Shown here piece by piece: positions 9,771 to 18,402 of a stretch of 64,000 nucleotides of DNA. The notes under the pieces are model-generated. The model was not told where the DNA came from and ran no database searches. It saw only the letters and a program-made list of their open reading frames with translations. Position 1 is the first letter of the stretch. The number at the start of each line of letters is the position of its first letter. This DNA comes from Sporobacter termitidis DSM 10068 (GTDB lineage: Bacteria > Bacillota > Clostridia > Oscillospirales > Oscillospiraceae). The DNA lies in the NCBI RefSeq assembly GCF_900130065.1, contig NZ_FQXV01000002.1, positions 1 to 64,000 of the forward strand, given 5' to 3'. The translations under genes and the position numbers were made by a program.

Positions 9771-10316
9771 TTACTTTTTGGCACCGGTCTTGCCTTCTTT
9801 GCGGCGAATGACCTCATCGGCGTATTTGATACCCTTGCCCTTGTACGGCTCGGGCGGTCTCTTGCCCCGGACATCTGCGGCAAACTGGCCGACGGCCTGC
9901 TTGTCGATGCCGCTTATAACGATCTTGTTGGGGGCCGGGACGTCGATCTTAATATTCTTTGTCTCCTCGACGATGACCTGATGCGAAAAGCCCAGGTTCA
10001 TGACGAGCTTATTGCCCTCTTTTGAAGCCCTGTAGCCGACGCCGTTCACGTCGAGCTCCTTTTTGAAGCCCTGTGTCACGCCGGTGATCATGTTGGCCAC
10101 GAGTGTTCTCGACAGGCCGTGCAAAGACCGGTGCTTCTGGAGATCGGACGGCCGCGACAGCTTGACGACGCCGGCTTCGACGTCGACCTTGATGTCGGGA
10201 TTCAGCGCGCTCTCAAGCGTCCCCTTGGGACCCTTCACGGTCACGACGTTTACGTCGGAAACCTTGACGTCAACGCCGGCGGGGATGGTAATGGGAGCTC
10301 TTCCTATTCTAGACAT
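9771..10316 (-). CDS. rplF: Ribosomal protein L6
   Basis: This 181-residue protein has the duplicated L6 fold: [18 protein letters not shown] at the start and the signature [22 protein letters not shown] near the C-terminus. It contacts 23S rRNA near the factor-binding centre. Position and spacing are normal. Confidence 0.97.
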   Translation of the reverse strand: MSRIGRAPITIPAGVDVKVSDVNVVTVKGPKGTLESALNPDIKVDVEAGVVKLSRPSDLQKHRSLHGLSRTLVANMITGVTQGFKKELDVNGVGYRASKEGNKLVMNLGFSHQVIVEETKNIKIDVPAPNKIVISGIDKQAVGQFAADVRGKRPPEPYKGKGIKYADEVIRRKEGKTGAKK

Positions 10317-10328
10317 TCATTCTCCCCC

Positions 10329-10724
10329 TTACCAAACGAACGCAAGGACTTCGCCGCCGACATGCGCCGATCTGGCTTTCTTGTCGGTCATGACGCCCCT
10401 GGATGTTGAAATGATAGCGATGCCAAGCCCTTTGAGGACCTGGGGCAGCTCCTCGGCGCCGGCATACATGCGCAGGCCGGGTTTGCTCACGCGGCGCAGG
10501 CCGGTGATGGCCTTTTCGTTGCCGTTATACTTGAGCGTGACTTTGATGACGCCCTGGATGCCGTCGTTGATGAGCTGATAATTCTTGATATACCCTTCTT
10601 CGAGCAGGATCTCGGCGATTGCCTTCTTCATGTTGGAAGCCGGGATGTCTACCGTGGCATGCTTGGCGGAGCTGGCGTTGCGGATACGTGTGAGCATGTC
10701 GGCAATAGGATCTGTAATCTGCAT
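10329..10724 (-). CDS. rpsH: Ribosomal protein S8
   Basis: This 131-residue primary 16S rRNA binder starts [17 protein letters not shown] and ends with the S8 signature ([20 protein letters not shown]). S8 is the spc-operon repressor in enterobacteria. Here the gene is separated from rpsN by an unusually long 287-bp spacer, described separately. Confidence 0.97.
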   Translation of the reverse strand: MQITDPIADMLTRIRNASSAKHATVDIPASNMKKAIAEILLEEGYIKNYQLINDGIQGVIKVTLKYNGNEKAITGLRRVSKPGLRMYAGAEELPQVLKGLGIAIISTSRGVMTDKKARSAHVGGEVLAFVW

Positions 10725-11011
10725 AGTTTTCCTCCTTATTAGAGTTACAGGCGGGCGCCTTCGCGCCGGGACCTGTTGTCGTGACGAGGTATCTGCCTGA
10801 AGGGCAGACCTTTCGCCATCCGTTATGCGTTTATTTGATGAAACCTTTCTCGCAGAAAGCAGCCGCTATATCTGCGGGACCGGGGATTTTCAGCGAAGCG
10901 CTTTTGCGCCGCACCTCATGCGGCTTAGGGAAATTTTCCTTTAGACGAAGCCGAGCGACCGCCGCTGTATAAAGATACTGCAAGGGCGCGAGGCGAAGTA
11001 TAAAGGAAAAT
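10725..11011. other. 287-bp structured spacer inside the spc block
   Basis: Neighbouring ribosomal genes are mostly 10-20 bases apart, but 287 bases separate rpsN from rpsH. I find no convincing reading frame. The spacer contains several hairpins: ggcgc-cttc-gcgcc near 10753-10770, tctgcc/ggcaga near 10792-10808, gccgca/tgcggc near 10908-10924. It also has a perfect 13-base inverted repeat (10931-10943 and 11001-11013) whose right arm overlaps the rpsN stop codon. Candidates are a small inserted repeat element, an RNA processing site or an internal regulatory leader for rpsH. Confidence 0.6.
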
Positions 11012-11197
11012 TTACCAAGACGCCTTGCGAACGCCGGGGATCTGGCCCTTATAGGCCAGGTTGCGGAAGCAGATTCTGCAGATGCCGTAATCCCTCAGGT
11101 AGGCGTGCGGTCTGCCGCAGATCTTACAGCGGTTGTAGCCTCTGGTGGAGAACTTGGGCTCTCTCTGCTGCTTTAAAATCATTGATTTCTTTGCCAT
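11012..11197 (-). CDS. rpsN: Ribosomal protein S14, zinc-binding (type Z)
   Basis: This 61-residue short form carries two CxxC pairs (CKICGR and CRICFR) that bind zinc. The zinc form is usual in Gram-positive anaerobes. It follows rplE by 14 bases; its stop codon lies in the right arm of an inverted repeat. Confidence 0.97.
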   Translation of the reverse strand: MAKKSMILKQQREPKFSTRGYNRCKICGRPHAYLRDYGICRICFRNLAYKGQIPGVRKASW

Positions 11198-11211
11198 TTT
11201 GCTTCTCCTCC

Positions 11212-11754
11212 TTACGCCTGAATAAACGGCGCGCCCATGAGCGTCAAGAGCTCTCTGGCTTCTTCATCGGTCCCGGCCGTCGTGCAGATGGCAATGTCCA
11301 TGCCGCGGATCTTCTCGATCTTGTCGTAATCGATCTCAGGGAAGATCAGCTGCTCCTTGACGCCGAGGGCGTAGTTGCCGCGGCCGTCAAAGGAGTTGGC
11401 GGAAATACCCCGGAAGTCACGGACGCGGGGGAGCGCGACGTTGAAGAGCCTGTCAAGGAACTCCCACATCTTATCCTGGCGGAGCGTGACCTTGACGCCA
11501 ACCGGCATGCCCTCGCGGAGCTTGAAGTTGGCCACAGATTTCCTGGCCTTGGTGATGACGGCCTTCTGGCCCGTGATCGCCGTGATGTCCTTGACGACGG
11601 CCTCGATCGCCTTCGTGTTGTCGCGGGCATCGCCGCAGCCGACATTGACGACGACCTTGTTGAGCTTCGGTATCTGCATGACGCTCTTGTACTGGAATTT
11701 CTTCATCAGGGCAGGAGCGACTTCTTCGTTATACTTTTTCTTCATTCTTGTCAT
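11212..11754 (-). CDS. rplE: Ribosomal protein L5
   Basis: This 180-residue 5S rRNA-binding protein has the signature near residues 58-75 ([19 protein letters not shown]) and [11 protein letters not shown]. It lies between rplX and rpsN in standard order. Confidence 0.97.
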   Translation of the reverse strand: MTRMKKKYNEEVAPALMKKFQYKSVMQIPKLNKVVVNVGCGDARDNTKAIEAVVKDITAITGQKAVITKARKSVANFKLREGMPVGVKVTLRQDKMWEFLDRLFNVALPRVRDFRGISANSFDGRGNYALGVKEQLIFPEIDYDKIEKIRGMDIAICTTAGTDEEARELLTLMGAPFIQA

Positions 11755-11772
11755 GTCAGTCTCTCCTCCCCG

Positions 11773-12081
11773 TTATATTTCTGCGCCGCACTTTTTGCAG
11801 ACGCGGACCTTGCCGCCGTCTTTTGCAAAGCTGTGGGCGGCTCTTGTGGGCTTGCTGCACTTCGGGCAAACGCGCATGACCTTGCTGGCGTAGATGGGGG
11901 TCTCCTTGGAGATGATCCCGCCGGTATCGCCCTGCTTGCGGGGCTTCTTGTGGCGCTTGGCCTTGTTGACGCCCTCGACGATCACTTTCCCTTCCCTGGG
12001 GTTAACGTCGATGATCTTGCCTTCCTTGCCTTTGTCTTTGCCGGAAAGGACAACGACCGTATCATTTTTTCTGATATCCAT
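11773..12081 (-). CDS. rplX: Ribosomal protein L24 with C-terminal zinc-ribbon-like cysteines
   Basis: This 102-residue protein begins with a KOW motif (MDIRKNDTVVVLSGKDKGKE) that initiates 50S assembly. The C-terminus carries CPKC and CKKC pairs, a possible zinc-binding ribbon seen in many clostridial L24 proteins. Confidence 0.97.
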   Translation of the reverse strand: MDIRKNDTVVVLSGKDKGKEGKIIDVNPREGKVIVEGVNKAKRHKKPRKQGDTGGIISKETPIYASKVMRVCPKCSKPTRAAHSFAKDGGKVRVCKKCGAEI

Positions 12082-12093
12082 TTCGTACCCTCC

Positions 12094-12462
12094 CTATATC
12101 ACTTCGGGAGCGAGGGACAGGATCTTCATATAATCCTTGTCGCGGAGCTCTCTGGCCACAGGCCCGAAGATACGGGTTCCTCTGGGATTTTTATCGTCCT
12201 TGATGAGCACGGCCGCGTTTTCGTCGAAGCGGACATACGTACCGTCGGTACGGTGCACGCCCCTGGCGGAGCGCACGATAACGGCCTTGACCACATCGCC
12301 CTTTTTAACGGTGCCGCCGGGCGAGGCCTTACGGACGGACGCGACGATGACATCGCCGATGTTGCCGTATTTCCGTTTGGAGCCGCCAAGAACGCGGATG
12401 CATTTGATTTCTTTGGCGCCGGTGTTGTCGGCGACCTTCAGATATGATTCCTGTTGTATCAT
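12094..12462 (-). CDS. rplN: Ribosomal protein L14
   Basis: This 122-residue, highly conserved protein starts [18 protein letters not shown] and ends ILSLAPEVI. It forms intersubunit bridges and is the docking site for the silencing factor RsfS. Order and spacing are normal. Confidence 0.98.
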   Translation of the reverse strand: MIQQESYLKVADNTGAKEIKCIRVLGGSKRKYGNIGDVIVASVRKASPGGTVKKGDVVKAVIVRSARGVHRTDGTYVRFDENAAVLIKDDKNPRGTRIFGPVARELRDKDYMKILSLAPEVI

Positions 12463-12474
12463 GTTGGCGCCTCC

Positions 12475-12738
12475 TTATTTTGCCTTCTCGATGATCTCAA
12501 CGAGACGCCAGCGCTTATCCTTGGACAGGGGGCGCGTCTCCATAACGCGGACTCTGTCGCCGATGCCGCACTCGTTGTTTTCATCGTGAGCTTTCAGTTT
12601 ATATGTTCTTTTGATAATCTTCTTATAGAGAGGATGTTGGACGCGGTCCTCAACGGCGACCACGATCGTCTTATCCATTTTGTCGGACACAACCCTGCCA
12701 ACCCTTGTCTTTCTGGAACCTGTTCTTACTTCGTTCAT
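12475..12738 (-). CDS. rpsQ: Ribosomal protein S17
   Basis: This 87-residue OB-fold 16S rRNA-binding protein carries [18 protein letters not shown] and the signature [18 protein letters not shown]. It lies 13 bases after rpmC. Confidence 0.97.
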   Translation of the reverse strand: MNEVRTGSRKTRVGRVVSDKMDKTIVVAVEDRVQHPLYKKIIKRTYKLKAHDENNECGIGDRVRVMETRPLSKDKRWRLVEIIEKAK

Positions 12739-12751
12739 CTGCTAACTCCTC

Positions 12752-12958
12752 CTACAGCCCGAGCTGCTTCTGGCGAATAACTGTCTTGACTCGGGCAATA
12801 TCCTTTTTGACCTGGGAGATCTTGATCGGATTGTCAAGCTGGTTTGTCGCGTGCTGCATCCTCAGGAAGAATAAATCCTTCTTAAGGCCTGTGAGCTTTT
12901 CCTCCAGCTCGGAGGCGGAGAGTTTACGTACCTCATTTGCCTTCATCTTATTCACCAC
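12752..12958 (-). CDS. rpmC: Ribosomal protein L29
   Basis: This 68-residue two-helix protein ([18 protein letters not shown] after three extra residues) contains the signature [13 protein letters not shown]. The start may be ATG at 12958 (VNKMKANE by frame) or ATG at 12949. With the longer start it overlaps rplP by 11 bases. Confidence 0.95.
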   Translation of the reverse strand: MVNKMKANEVRKLSASELEEKLTGLKKDLFFLRMQHATNQLDNPIKISQVKKDIARVKTVIRQKQLGL

Positions 12959-13373
12959 CTGTCTCGGTCTCGCGTTTGATGAACTTGGTCTTCAGCGGCA
13001 GCTTGTGACCTGCGAGACGGATTGCTTCACGCGCGGCCTCCTCGGACACGCCGGAAATTTCAAACAGAACTCTGCCGGGCTTGACAACGGAAACCCAATA
13101 CTCGGGCGAGCCTTTACCGGAGCCCATGCGGGTCTCGGCGGGCTTTGCGGTTACCGGCTTGTCAGGGAAAATCTTGATCCAGACCTTACCGCCGCGCTTT
13201 GTGTAGCGCGTCATGGCGATACGGGCGGCCTCAATCTGGTTGGAGGTGATCCACGCGGGCTCCAGAGCCTGCAGTCCATAATCGCCGTAAACCACGACGT
13301 TGCCGCGGGTGGCCTTGCCCGTCATGCGGCCTCTCATAACCTTACGGTATTTTACTCTTTTCGGTAAAAGCAT
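12948..13373 (-). CDS. rplP: Ribosomal protein L16
   Basis: This 141-residue protein near the peptidyl transferase centre starts [19 protein letters not shown] and contains [18 protein letters not shown] and GKGSPEYWV. Its first base coincides with the last base of the rpsC stop codon, so the two genes are probably coupled. Confidence 0.98.
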   Translation of the reverse strand: MLLPKRVKYRKVMRGRMTGKATRGNVVVYGDYGLQALEPAWITSNQIEAARIAMTRYTKRGGKVWIKIFPDKPVTAKPAETRMGSGKGSPEYWVSVVKPGRVLFEISGVSEEAAREAIRLAGHKLPLKTKFIKRETETGGE

Positions 13374-14362
13374 TACTGTGCGCCTCCCTCTTTCGGAGCT
13401 TGCGGAGCCGGAGCGGCGGGCGGAGTGCTGCCCGCAGCGGCGCCCTGGCCTGCCGGACGATTATAGCCGCCCTGGCCGCCGTGGTTGTAGCCGCCCTGAC
13501 CAGCCGGACGGTTGTTATAGCCGCCCTGGCCTGCGGGACGATTATAGCCGCCCTGACCCGGGCCGCGATTGTAACCGCCCTGGCCAGCCGGACGGTTGTA
13601 GCCGCCCTGACCGCCACGATTGTAGCCGCCCTGGCCGCCGCGGTTATAACCGCCTCTGTCGCCGCGGTCGTTCTGACGGCGCTCTCTCGGCGGTCTCGAC
13701 GTATCCATTGTCCGCGGTGTGGTGCGGAGCGTCTGGTTCAGGATCTCGCCGTTGTAAATCCAGACCTTGACACCGATGCGGCCATAGGTGGTCGCCGCTT
13801 CGGCAAAGCCGTACTCGATATCGGCGCGCAGCGTCTGCAGCGGAATAGTACCCTCATGATACGTCTCGCTTCTGGCGATTTCAGCGCCGCCCAGGCGGCC
13901 GGCGACCATCACCTTGATGCCTCGGACGCCGAGGCGCATGGCGCGCTGCATGGCGTTTTTCATGGCGCGGCGGAAGCCGATGCGCTTCTCCAGCTTTGCC
14001 GCGATGCTCTCGGCGACGAGCTGGGCGTTCGTATCCGGGCTCTTTACTTCGACGATGGAGAGCGACACGGGCTTCCCGACACGTTTCTCCAGGTTGACGC
14101 GCAGCTTTTCGATCTCCTGTCCGCCCTTGCCGATGACGACGCCGGGGCGGGCGCAGTGGATGAGGATCTTGATCTTGGCGTTGTCGCGCTCGATCTCAAT
14201 CTTCGGAACGCTTGCGGAATACAGGAGCCCTTTCAGATATTTGCGGATATTGTAGTCTTCAACGATCAGATCGCCCACTTTGTCGTTTCTGGCATACCAG
14301 CGGGAATCCCAGTCTTTGATGACGCCTACACGGAACCCGTGCGGATTAACTTTCTGTCCCAT
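13373..14362 (-). CDS. rpsC: Ribosomal protein S3 with an RG/GGYN-repeat C-terminal extension
   Basis: Residues 1 to about 215 are a normal S3: N-terminal KH domain with [13 protein letters not shown] near 75-87, and the C-domain ending WIYNGEIL. Typical S3 proteins stop near residue 215-230. This one continues to 329 with eight imperfect copies of an 8-10 residue unit of the type GGYNRPAGQ (about residues 236-306), then an Ala/Pro-rich tail ending KEGGAQ. The extension is rich in Arg, Gly, Tyr and Asn and should be disordered and RNA-binding or phase-separating; that is an inference. The frame is open through all repeats, and rplP starts correctly after it, so it is not a sequencing artefact on this evidence. 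Confidence 0.95.
   Translation of the reverse strand: MGQKVNPHGFRVGVIKDWDSRWYARNDKVGDLIVEDYNIRKYLKGLLYSASVPKIEIERDNAKIKILIHCARPGVVIGKGGQEIEKLRVNLEKRVGKPVSLSIVEVKSPDTNAQLVAESIAAKLEKRIGFRRAMKNAMQRAMRLGVRGIKVMVAGRLGGAEIARSETYHEGTIPLQTLRADIEYGFAEAATTYGRIGVKVWIYNGEILNQTLRTTPRTMDTSRPPRERRQNDRGDRGGYNRGGQGGYNRGGQGGYNRPAGQGGYNRGPGQGGYNRPAGQGGYNNRPAGQGGYNHGGQGGYNRPAGQGAAAGSTPPAAPAPQAPKEGGAQ
13442..13657 (-). repeat. In-gene tandem repeats encoding the S3 tail
   Basis: Eight imperfect direct repeats of 24-30 bases encode the GGYN units of the S3 extension. All unit lengths are multiples of three, so copy-number change would keep the frame. Confidence 0.9.
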
Positions 14363-14372
14363 AAGCTACCCC

Positions 14373-14708
14373 CTACTCCTTTTCGCTCACGACAATCGTG
14401 ATGTGCGACGTTCTCTTGTTGATCCTGTAGCCTCTGCCCTGCGCCCTGGGCATCATCCTCTTCTGGATGGGACCGGGGTTGGCAAAGGTCTGGGAGACAA
14501 AGAGATTGTCGGGATCAAGATTGTGGTTGTTCTCAGCATTGGAGACAGCGCTTTTGAGGAGCTTCAGCATGAGCTCGGACGCGGCCTTGGGCGTCGCCAT
14601 GAGTATGGCCTGCGCTGTTTTTGTGTCCTTGCCCCTGATAAGGTCGCAGACGATCTGGACCTTTCTCGGGGAAATGCGTGCGTATTTCAAATGTGCCTTG
14701 GCATCCAT
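14373..14708 (-). CDS. rplV: Ribosomal protein L22
   Basis: This 111-residue protein lines the exit tunnel through its beta hairpin (RMMPRAQGRGYRINKRTSHI at the C-terminal side). It starts MDAKAHLKYARISPRKVQIV. It lies between rpsS and rpsC as usual. Confidence 0.97.
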   Translation of the reverse strand: MDAKAHLKYARISPRKVQIVCDLIRGKDTKTAQAILMATPKAASELMLKLLKSAVSNAENNHNLDPDNLFVSQTFANPGPIQKRMMPRAQGRGYRINKRTSHITIVVSEKE

Positions 14709-14722
14709 ATCGGTCTACCTCC

Positions 14723-14995
14723 TTATCTTGTCGTTCTGCTGCCGGCGTGGCCCCTGAAGGTGCGCGTCGGCGCGAATTCGCCCAGCTTGTGGCCGACCAT
14801 ATCTTCGGTGATGTAGACCGGGACATGGCGGCGGCCGTCGTGCACCGCGATGGTGTGCCCGACGAAGGATGGGAATATGGTGGAAGCGCGGGACCAGGTC
14901 TTGAGGACCTTCTTGTCGCCGGCCTTGTTCATTTCATCGACCCTTTTGAGGAGCTCGGGAGCGGCAAAGGGGCCCTTCTTAATACTTCTGCTCAT
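14723..14995 (-). CDS. rpsS: Ribosomal protein S19
   Basis: This 90-residue 30S head protein starts [19 protein letters not shown] and ends with the signature [18 protein letters not shown]. Standard order after rplB. Confidence 0.98.
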   Translation of the reverse strand: MSRSIKKGPFAAPELLKRVDEMNKAGDKKVLKTWSRASTIFPSFVGHTIAVHDGRRHVPVYITEDMVGHKLGEFAPTRTFRGHAGSRTTR

Positions 14996-15017
14996 ATTAT
15001 TTTTGAACCTCCTTACC

Positions 15018-15854
<837 letters not shown>

Positions 15855-15869
15855 ATCGCTTTACCTCCC

Positions 15870-16166
15870 TTAAACCATTCCTTCGAAGAATTCGATCGTT
15901 TTGCTGTCTTGGGTGAGCCTGACCACGGCCTTTTTCCACGAGGGACGCTGGCCCTGCGGATATCGGCCGGTGCGCTTGAACTTGCCCTGCATGTTCAGCG
16001 TCGTGACCTTGAGGACCTTGACGCCGAAGATCTCTTCGACAGCCTTCTTGATCTCGATCTTGTTGGCGTCCTTGGCGACCTCAAAGGCATATTTATTGAT
16101 ATCACCCTGCTCCATCGACTGCTCGGTGATGATCGGGCGGATGACAATATCGTAAACGGACTTCAT
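15870..16166 (-). CDS. rplW: Ribosomal protein L23
   Basis: This 98-residue protein at the tunnel exit docks trigger factor and SRP. It begins [15 protein letters not shown] and ends in a typical beta-sheet segment. Its first base is shared with the rplD stop codon, so translation is probably coupled. Confidence 0.97.
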   Translation of the reverse strand: MKSVYDIVIRPIITEQSMEQGDINKYAFEVAKDANKIEIKKAVEEIFGVKVLKVTTLNMQGKFKRTGRYPQGQRPSWKKAVVRLTQDSKTIEFFEGMV

Positions 16167-16789
16167 TATGCGTACACCTCCTCGATCGTTTGGAGCGCCG
16201 CCTTGTCGACGATAAACGTCGTGGCGTTCATGATATCATAGGTGTTCAGGATCGTGGCGATCGTTGTCTGGACGCCGGGGATGTTCCGGGCACTCTTGAC
16301 AACGGTGTCGCGCACCTCGGGCGTCACCACTATGGCCTTGCCGCTGACACCGACGGCCTTCAGGAATTTAACGAAATCCTGGGTCTTGATGTTGTCCAGC
16401 TCGATATTGTCGACGACGACGACGGCGTTGTCGATAACCTTCTGCGAGAGGGCGGACTTCAGTGCCAGCTTCCTGAGCTTCTTATTGATGGCGTAGCCGT
16501 AGTCGCGCGGCTTGGGCGCGAACGCGATGCCGCCGTGGGTGAACTGCGGGGCCCTGGTGGAGCCCTGGCGGGCGCGGCCGGTGCCCTTCTGGCGATAAGG
16601 CTTCATGCCGCCGCCGGAAACCTCGGCGCGCGTGAGCGCCGACTGCGTGCCCTGGCGGGCGTTGGCAAGATGGTTTTTAACAGATTCATGGATGGCCTGC
16701 GTATTCGGCGTGACGCCGAAAACGGCTTCGGAGAGCTCGACCTCGCCGGTCACCTGGCCTGCCATGTTTAAAACTTTGATTGTAGGCAT
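16166..16789 (-). CDS. rplD: Ribosomal protein L4
   Basis: This 207-residue protein has the tunnel loop with [21 protein letters not shown]. In enterobacteria L4 represses the S10 operon by binding its leader; whether that happens here is unknown, but a long leader precedes rpsJ in this operon. Confidence 0.97.
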   Translation of the reverse strand: MPTIKVLNMAGQVTGEVELSEAVFGVTPNTQAIHESVKNHLANARQGTQSALTRAEVSGGGMKPYRQKGTGRARQGSTRAPQFTHGGIAFAPKPRDYGYAINKKLRKLALKSALSQKVIDNAVVVVDNIELDNIKTQDFVKFLKAVGVSGKAIVVTPEVRDTVVKSARNIPGVQTTIATILNTYDIMNATTFIVDKAALQTIEEVYA

Positions 16790-16804
16790 CTGACTCTCTC
16801 CTTT

Positions 16805-17500
16805 CTAGCCTCTGGCCGATTTCTTTTGCGGGTTGATGCTCACCGTCACGGCGGTATTCTTGACGCGGTTGTTCTTGACGGTGCTCTTAATATAGACGAT
16901 GCCGCCCTTGGGGCCGGGGATCGCGCCTCTGACGGCGATCAGATTGAGCTCGGCGTCAACCTTGACGACGTCGAGGTTCTGTACGGTAATCTGCTCGGCG
17001 CCCAGGTGACCGGCGCCGATCTTGCCCTTGAATATCCTTGACGGGTCCGTATTGGAGCCCATTGAACCGGCGTGGCGGTGCACAGGGCCGCCGCCGTGCG
17101 ACGTGGGCGTGCGCTGGGCGCCCCAGCGCTTGATGACGCCGGCATAGCCTTTACCTTTTGAAATACCCGTGATGTCAACCTTGTCGCCCTCGGTGAAGAC
17201 ATCCGCCTTCAGCTCGTCGCCGACGTTCATATTGGCCGTGCCGGCCAGCTGAAACTCTTTGAGATGCTTCTTGAGAGCAACGCCGGCCTTCTTCAGGTGA
17301 CCGACCTCAGGCTTTCCGAGCTTTCTTTCTTTTTCGTCCTGAAAACCGAGCTGCACGGCGCTGTAGCCGTCCTTGTCCTCGCTCTTCTTCTGCACCACGA
17401 CGCAGGGCCCGGCCTCAATAACTGTGACCGGAACGACTTTGCCGTTATCATCGAAGATCTGCGTCATGCCGACCTTTTTGCCGATGATCGCCTTTTCCAT
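16805..17500 (-). CDS. rplC: Ribosomal protein L3
   Basis: This 231-residue assembly initiator of the 50S subunit starts [18 protein letters not shown] and contains the glycine/histidine-rich loop [14 protein letters not shown]-like ([20 protein letters not shown]) near residue 135. The C-terminus is slightly longer than in E. coli, ending PQKKSARG. Confidence 0.97.
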   Translation of the reverse strand: MEKAIIGKKVGMTQIFDDNGKVVPVTVIEAGPCVVVQKKSEDKDGYSAVQLGFQDEKERKLGKPEVGHLKKAGVALKKHLKEFQLAGTANMNVGDELKADVFTEGDKVDITGISKGKGYAGVIKRWGAQRTPTSHGGGPVHRHAGSMGSNTDPSRIFKGKIGAGHLGAEQITVQNLDVVKVDAELNLIAVRGAIPGPKGGIVYIKSTVKNNRVKNTAVTVSINPQKKSARG

Positions 17501-17577
17501 ATCTCTTCCTCCTTGTTAAGGTTATTGGTTGACAAGCACCCATGCAACTCTCAATGTGCGCCTGCCAACATGACCCC

Positions 17578-17596
17578 GCCCGCCAAGAAAGCGGGC
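17578..17596 (-). other. Hairpin in the rpsJ-rplC gap
   Basis: A 130-base gap separates rpsJ from rplC. It contains a 6-bp GC stem (gcccgc / gcgggc) with a 7-base loop inside a wider imperfect dyad (gcaccc near 17536 with gggtgc near 17600). There is no T-run, so it is more likely a processing or stabilising hairpin than a terminator. Confidence 0.5.
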
Positions 17597-17630
17597 AACG
17601 GGTGCCAACTGAATTAATGTGCGGGGACTA

Positions 17631-17951
17631 TTACAGCTTGATCTCGATTTCGACGCCCGCCGGCAGCTCCAGCGCCATCAGGGCCTCCACCGTCTTCTGT
17701 GTGGGGCTCATGATGTCGATGAGCCTCTTATGCGTCAGGCGCTCGAACTGCTCACGGCTGTCCTTGTATTTATGAACGGCGCGCAGAATCGTCACGATTT
17801 CCTTTTTTGTCGGCAGGGGAATGGGGCCGGAGACCTTCGCGTCCGTCCTCTTCGCCGTCTCAACGATCTGGCCCGCGGCCTGGTCGATGAGCTGGTGATC
17901 GTAGGCCTTGAGCCTGATGCGGATCATTTTTTTGTTTGTTGCTGTTGCCAT
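17631..17951 (-). CDS. rpsJ: Ribosomal protein S10
   Basis: This 106-residue 30S protein also acts as NusE in antitermination. Its core is [27 protein letters not shown] and [10 protein letters not shown]. The start MATATNKKM at 17951 is preceded by AGGAGGAAAAGAAA. It is the first gene of the operon; the tuf/fusA block that often precedes it is absent, and feoB lies upstream. Confidence 0.97.
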   Translation of the reverse strand: MATATNKKMIRIRLKAYDHQLIDQAAGQIVETAKRTDAKVSGPIPLPTKKEIVTILRAVHKYKDSREQFERLTHKRLIDIMSPTQKTVEALMALELPAGVEIEIKL

Positions 17952-18279
17952 TTTCTTTTCCTCCTGATTTGTAGGATTTTTGACTGCGTGGCGGAAAGCC
18001 GCGTCTGCAAACCCGTACGGAAGAGAAAATTCTGTACACATAACCGTGCGTATCATTCCTGCTCATAAATCAAACCGGCGTAGTTTTCCGGCCGGTTTGT
18101 CTCTGATCATGGCGATATACGCCTCTAAACAGTACTTTCTCAGCCGCCCGATTGCGTACCGGCAAAGGAGCCGATACCGGACATACTCCTCGGAAGTGAC
18201 CAGGACGAGTGCCTGCAATCTCCCGAATCATCGCATTTTGCGCCCCCATAGGCATAATACCCCCATAAGGCGCCCTGTT
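17952..18279 (-). promoter_or_regulatory. Long untranslated leader of the S10 operon
   Basis: About 320 bases lie between the predicted transcription start and rpsJ, with no supported reading frame. A hairpin with an 8-bp stem (18071-18078 with 18092-18099) sits mid-leader. S10 operons in some bacteria are controlled by L4 binding to such a leader; that role here is an inference. Confidence 0.5.
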
Positions 18280-18308
18280 AGAATATCAAATAATATATTC
18301 GCTGTCAA
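18280..18308 (-). promoter_or_regulatory. Sigma-A type promoter of the S10-spc-alpha operon
   Basis: On the minus strand TTGACA (18303-18308), a 17-base spacer, then TATTCT (18280-18285). An AT-rich imperfect dyad (arms near 18309-18321 and 18350-18363) lies directly upstream of and touches the -35 box and encloses a smaller palindrome at 18319-18337. The dyad could be an UP-type element, an operator, or the end of the feoB transcript. Confidence 0.7.
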
Positions 18309-18402
18309 GACAAAAATTCGTAAAAATTAATTTTACGGAAATTATTCCACGAATATTTTGTCTGTCCTGACAATTTTTATGCAAGCGAGCGCCGCAGCCG
18401 CG

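Noticed and set aside
13442-13657. Direct repeats resembling a small repeat array
   Set aside because: Units are in frame, 24-30 bases, without unique spacers, and encode the S3 tail; not CRISPR.
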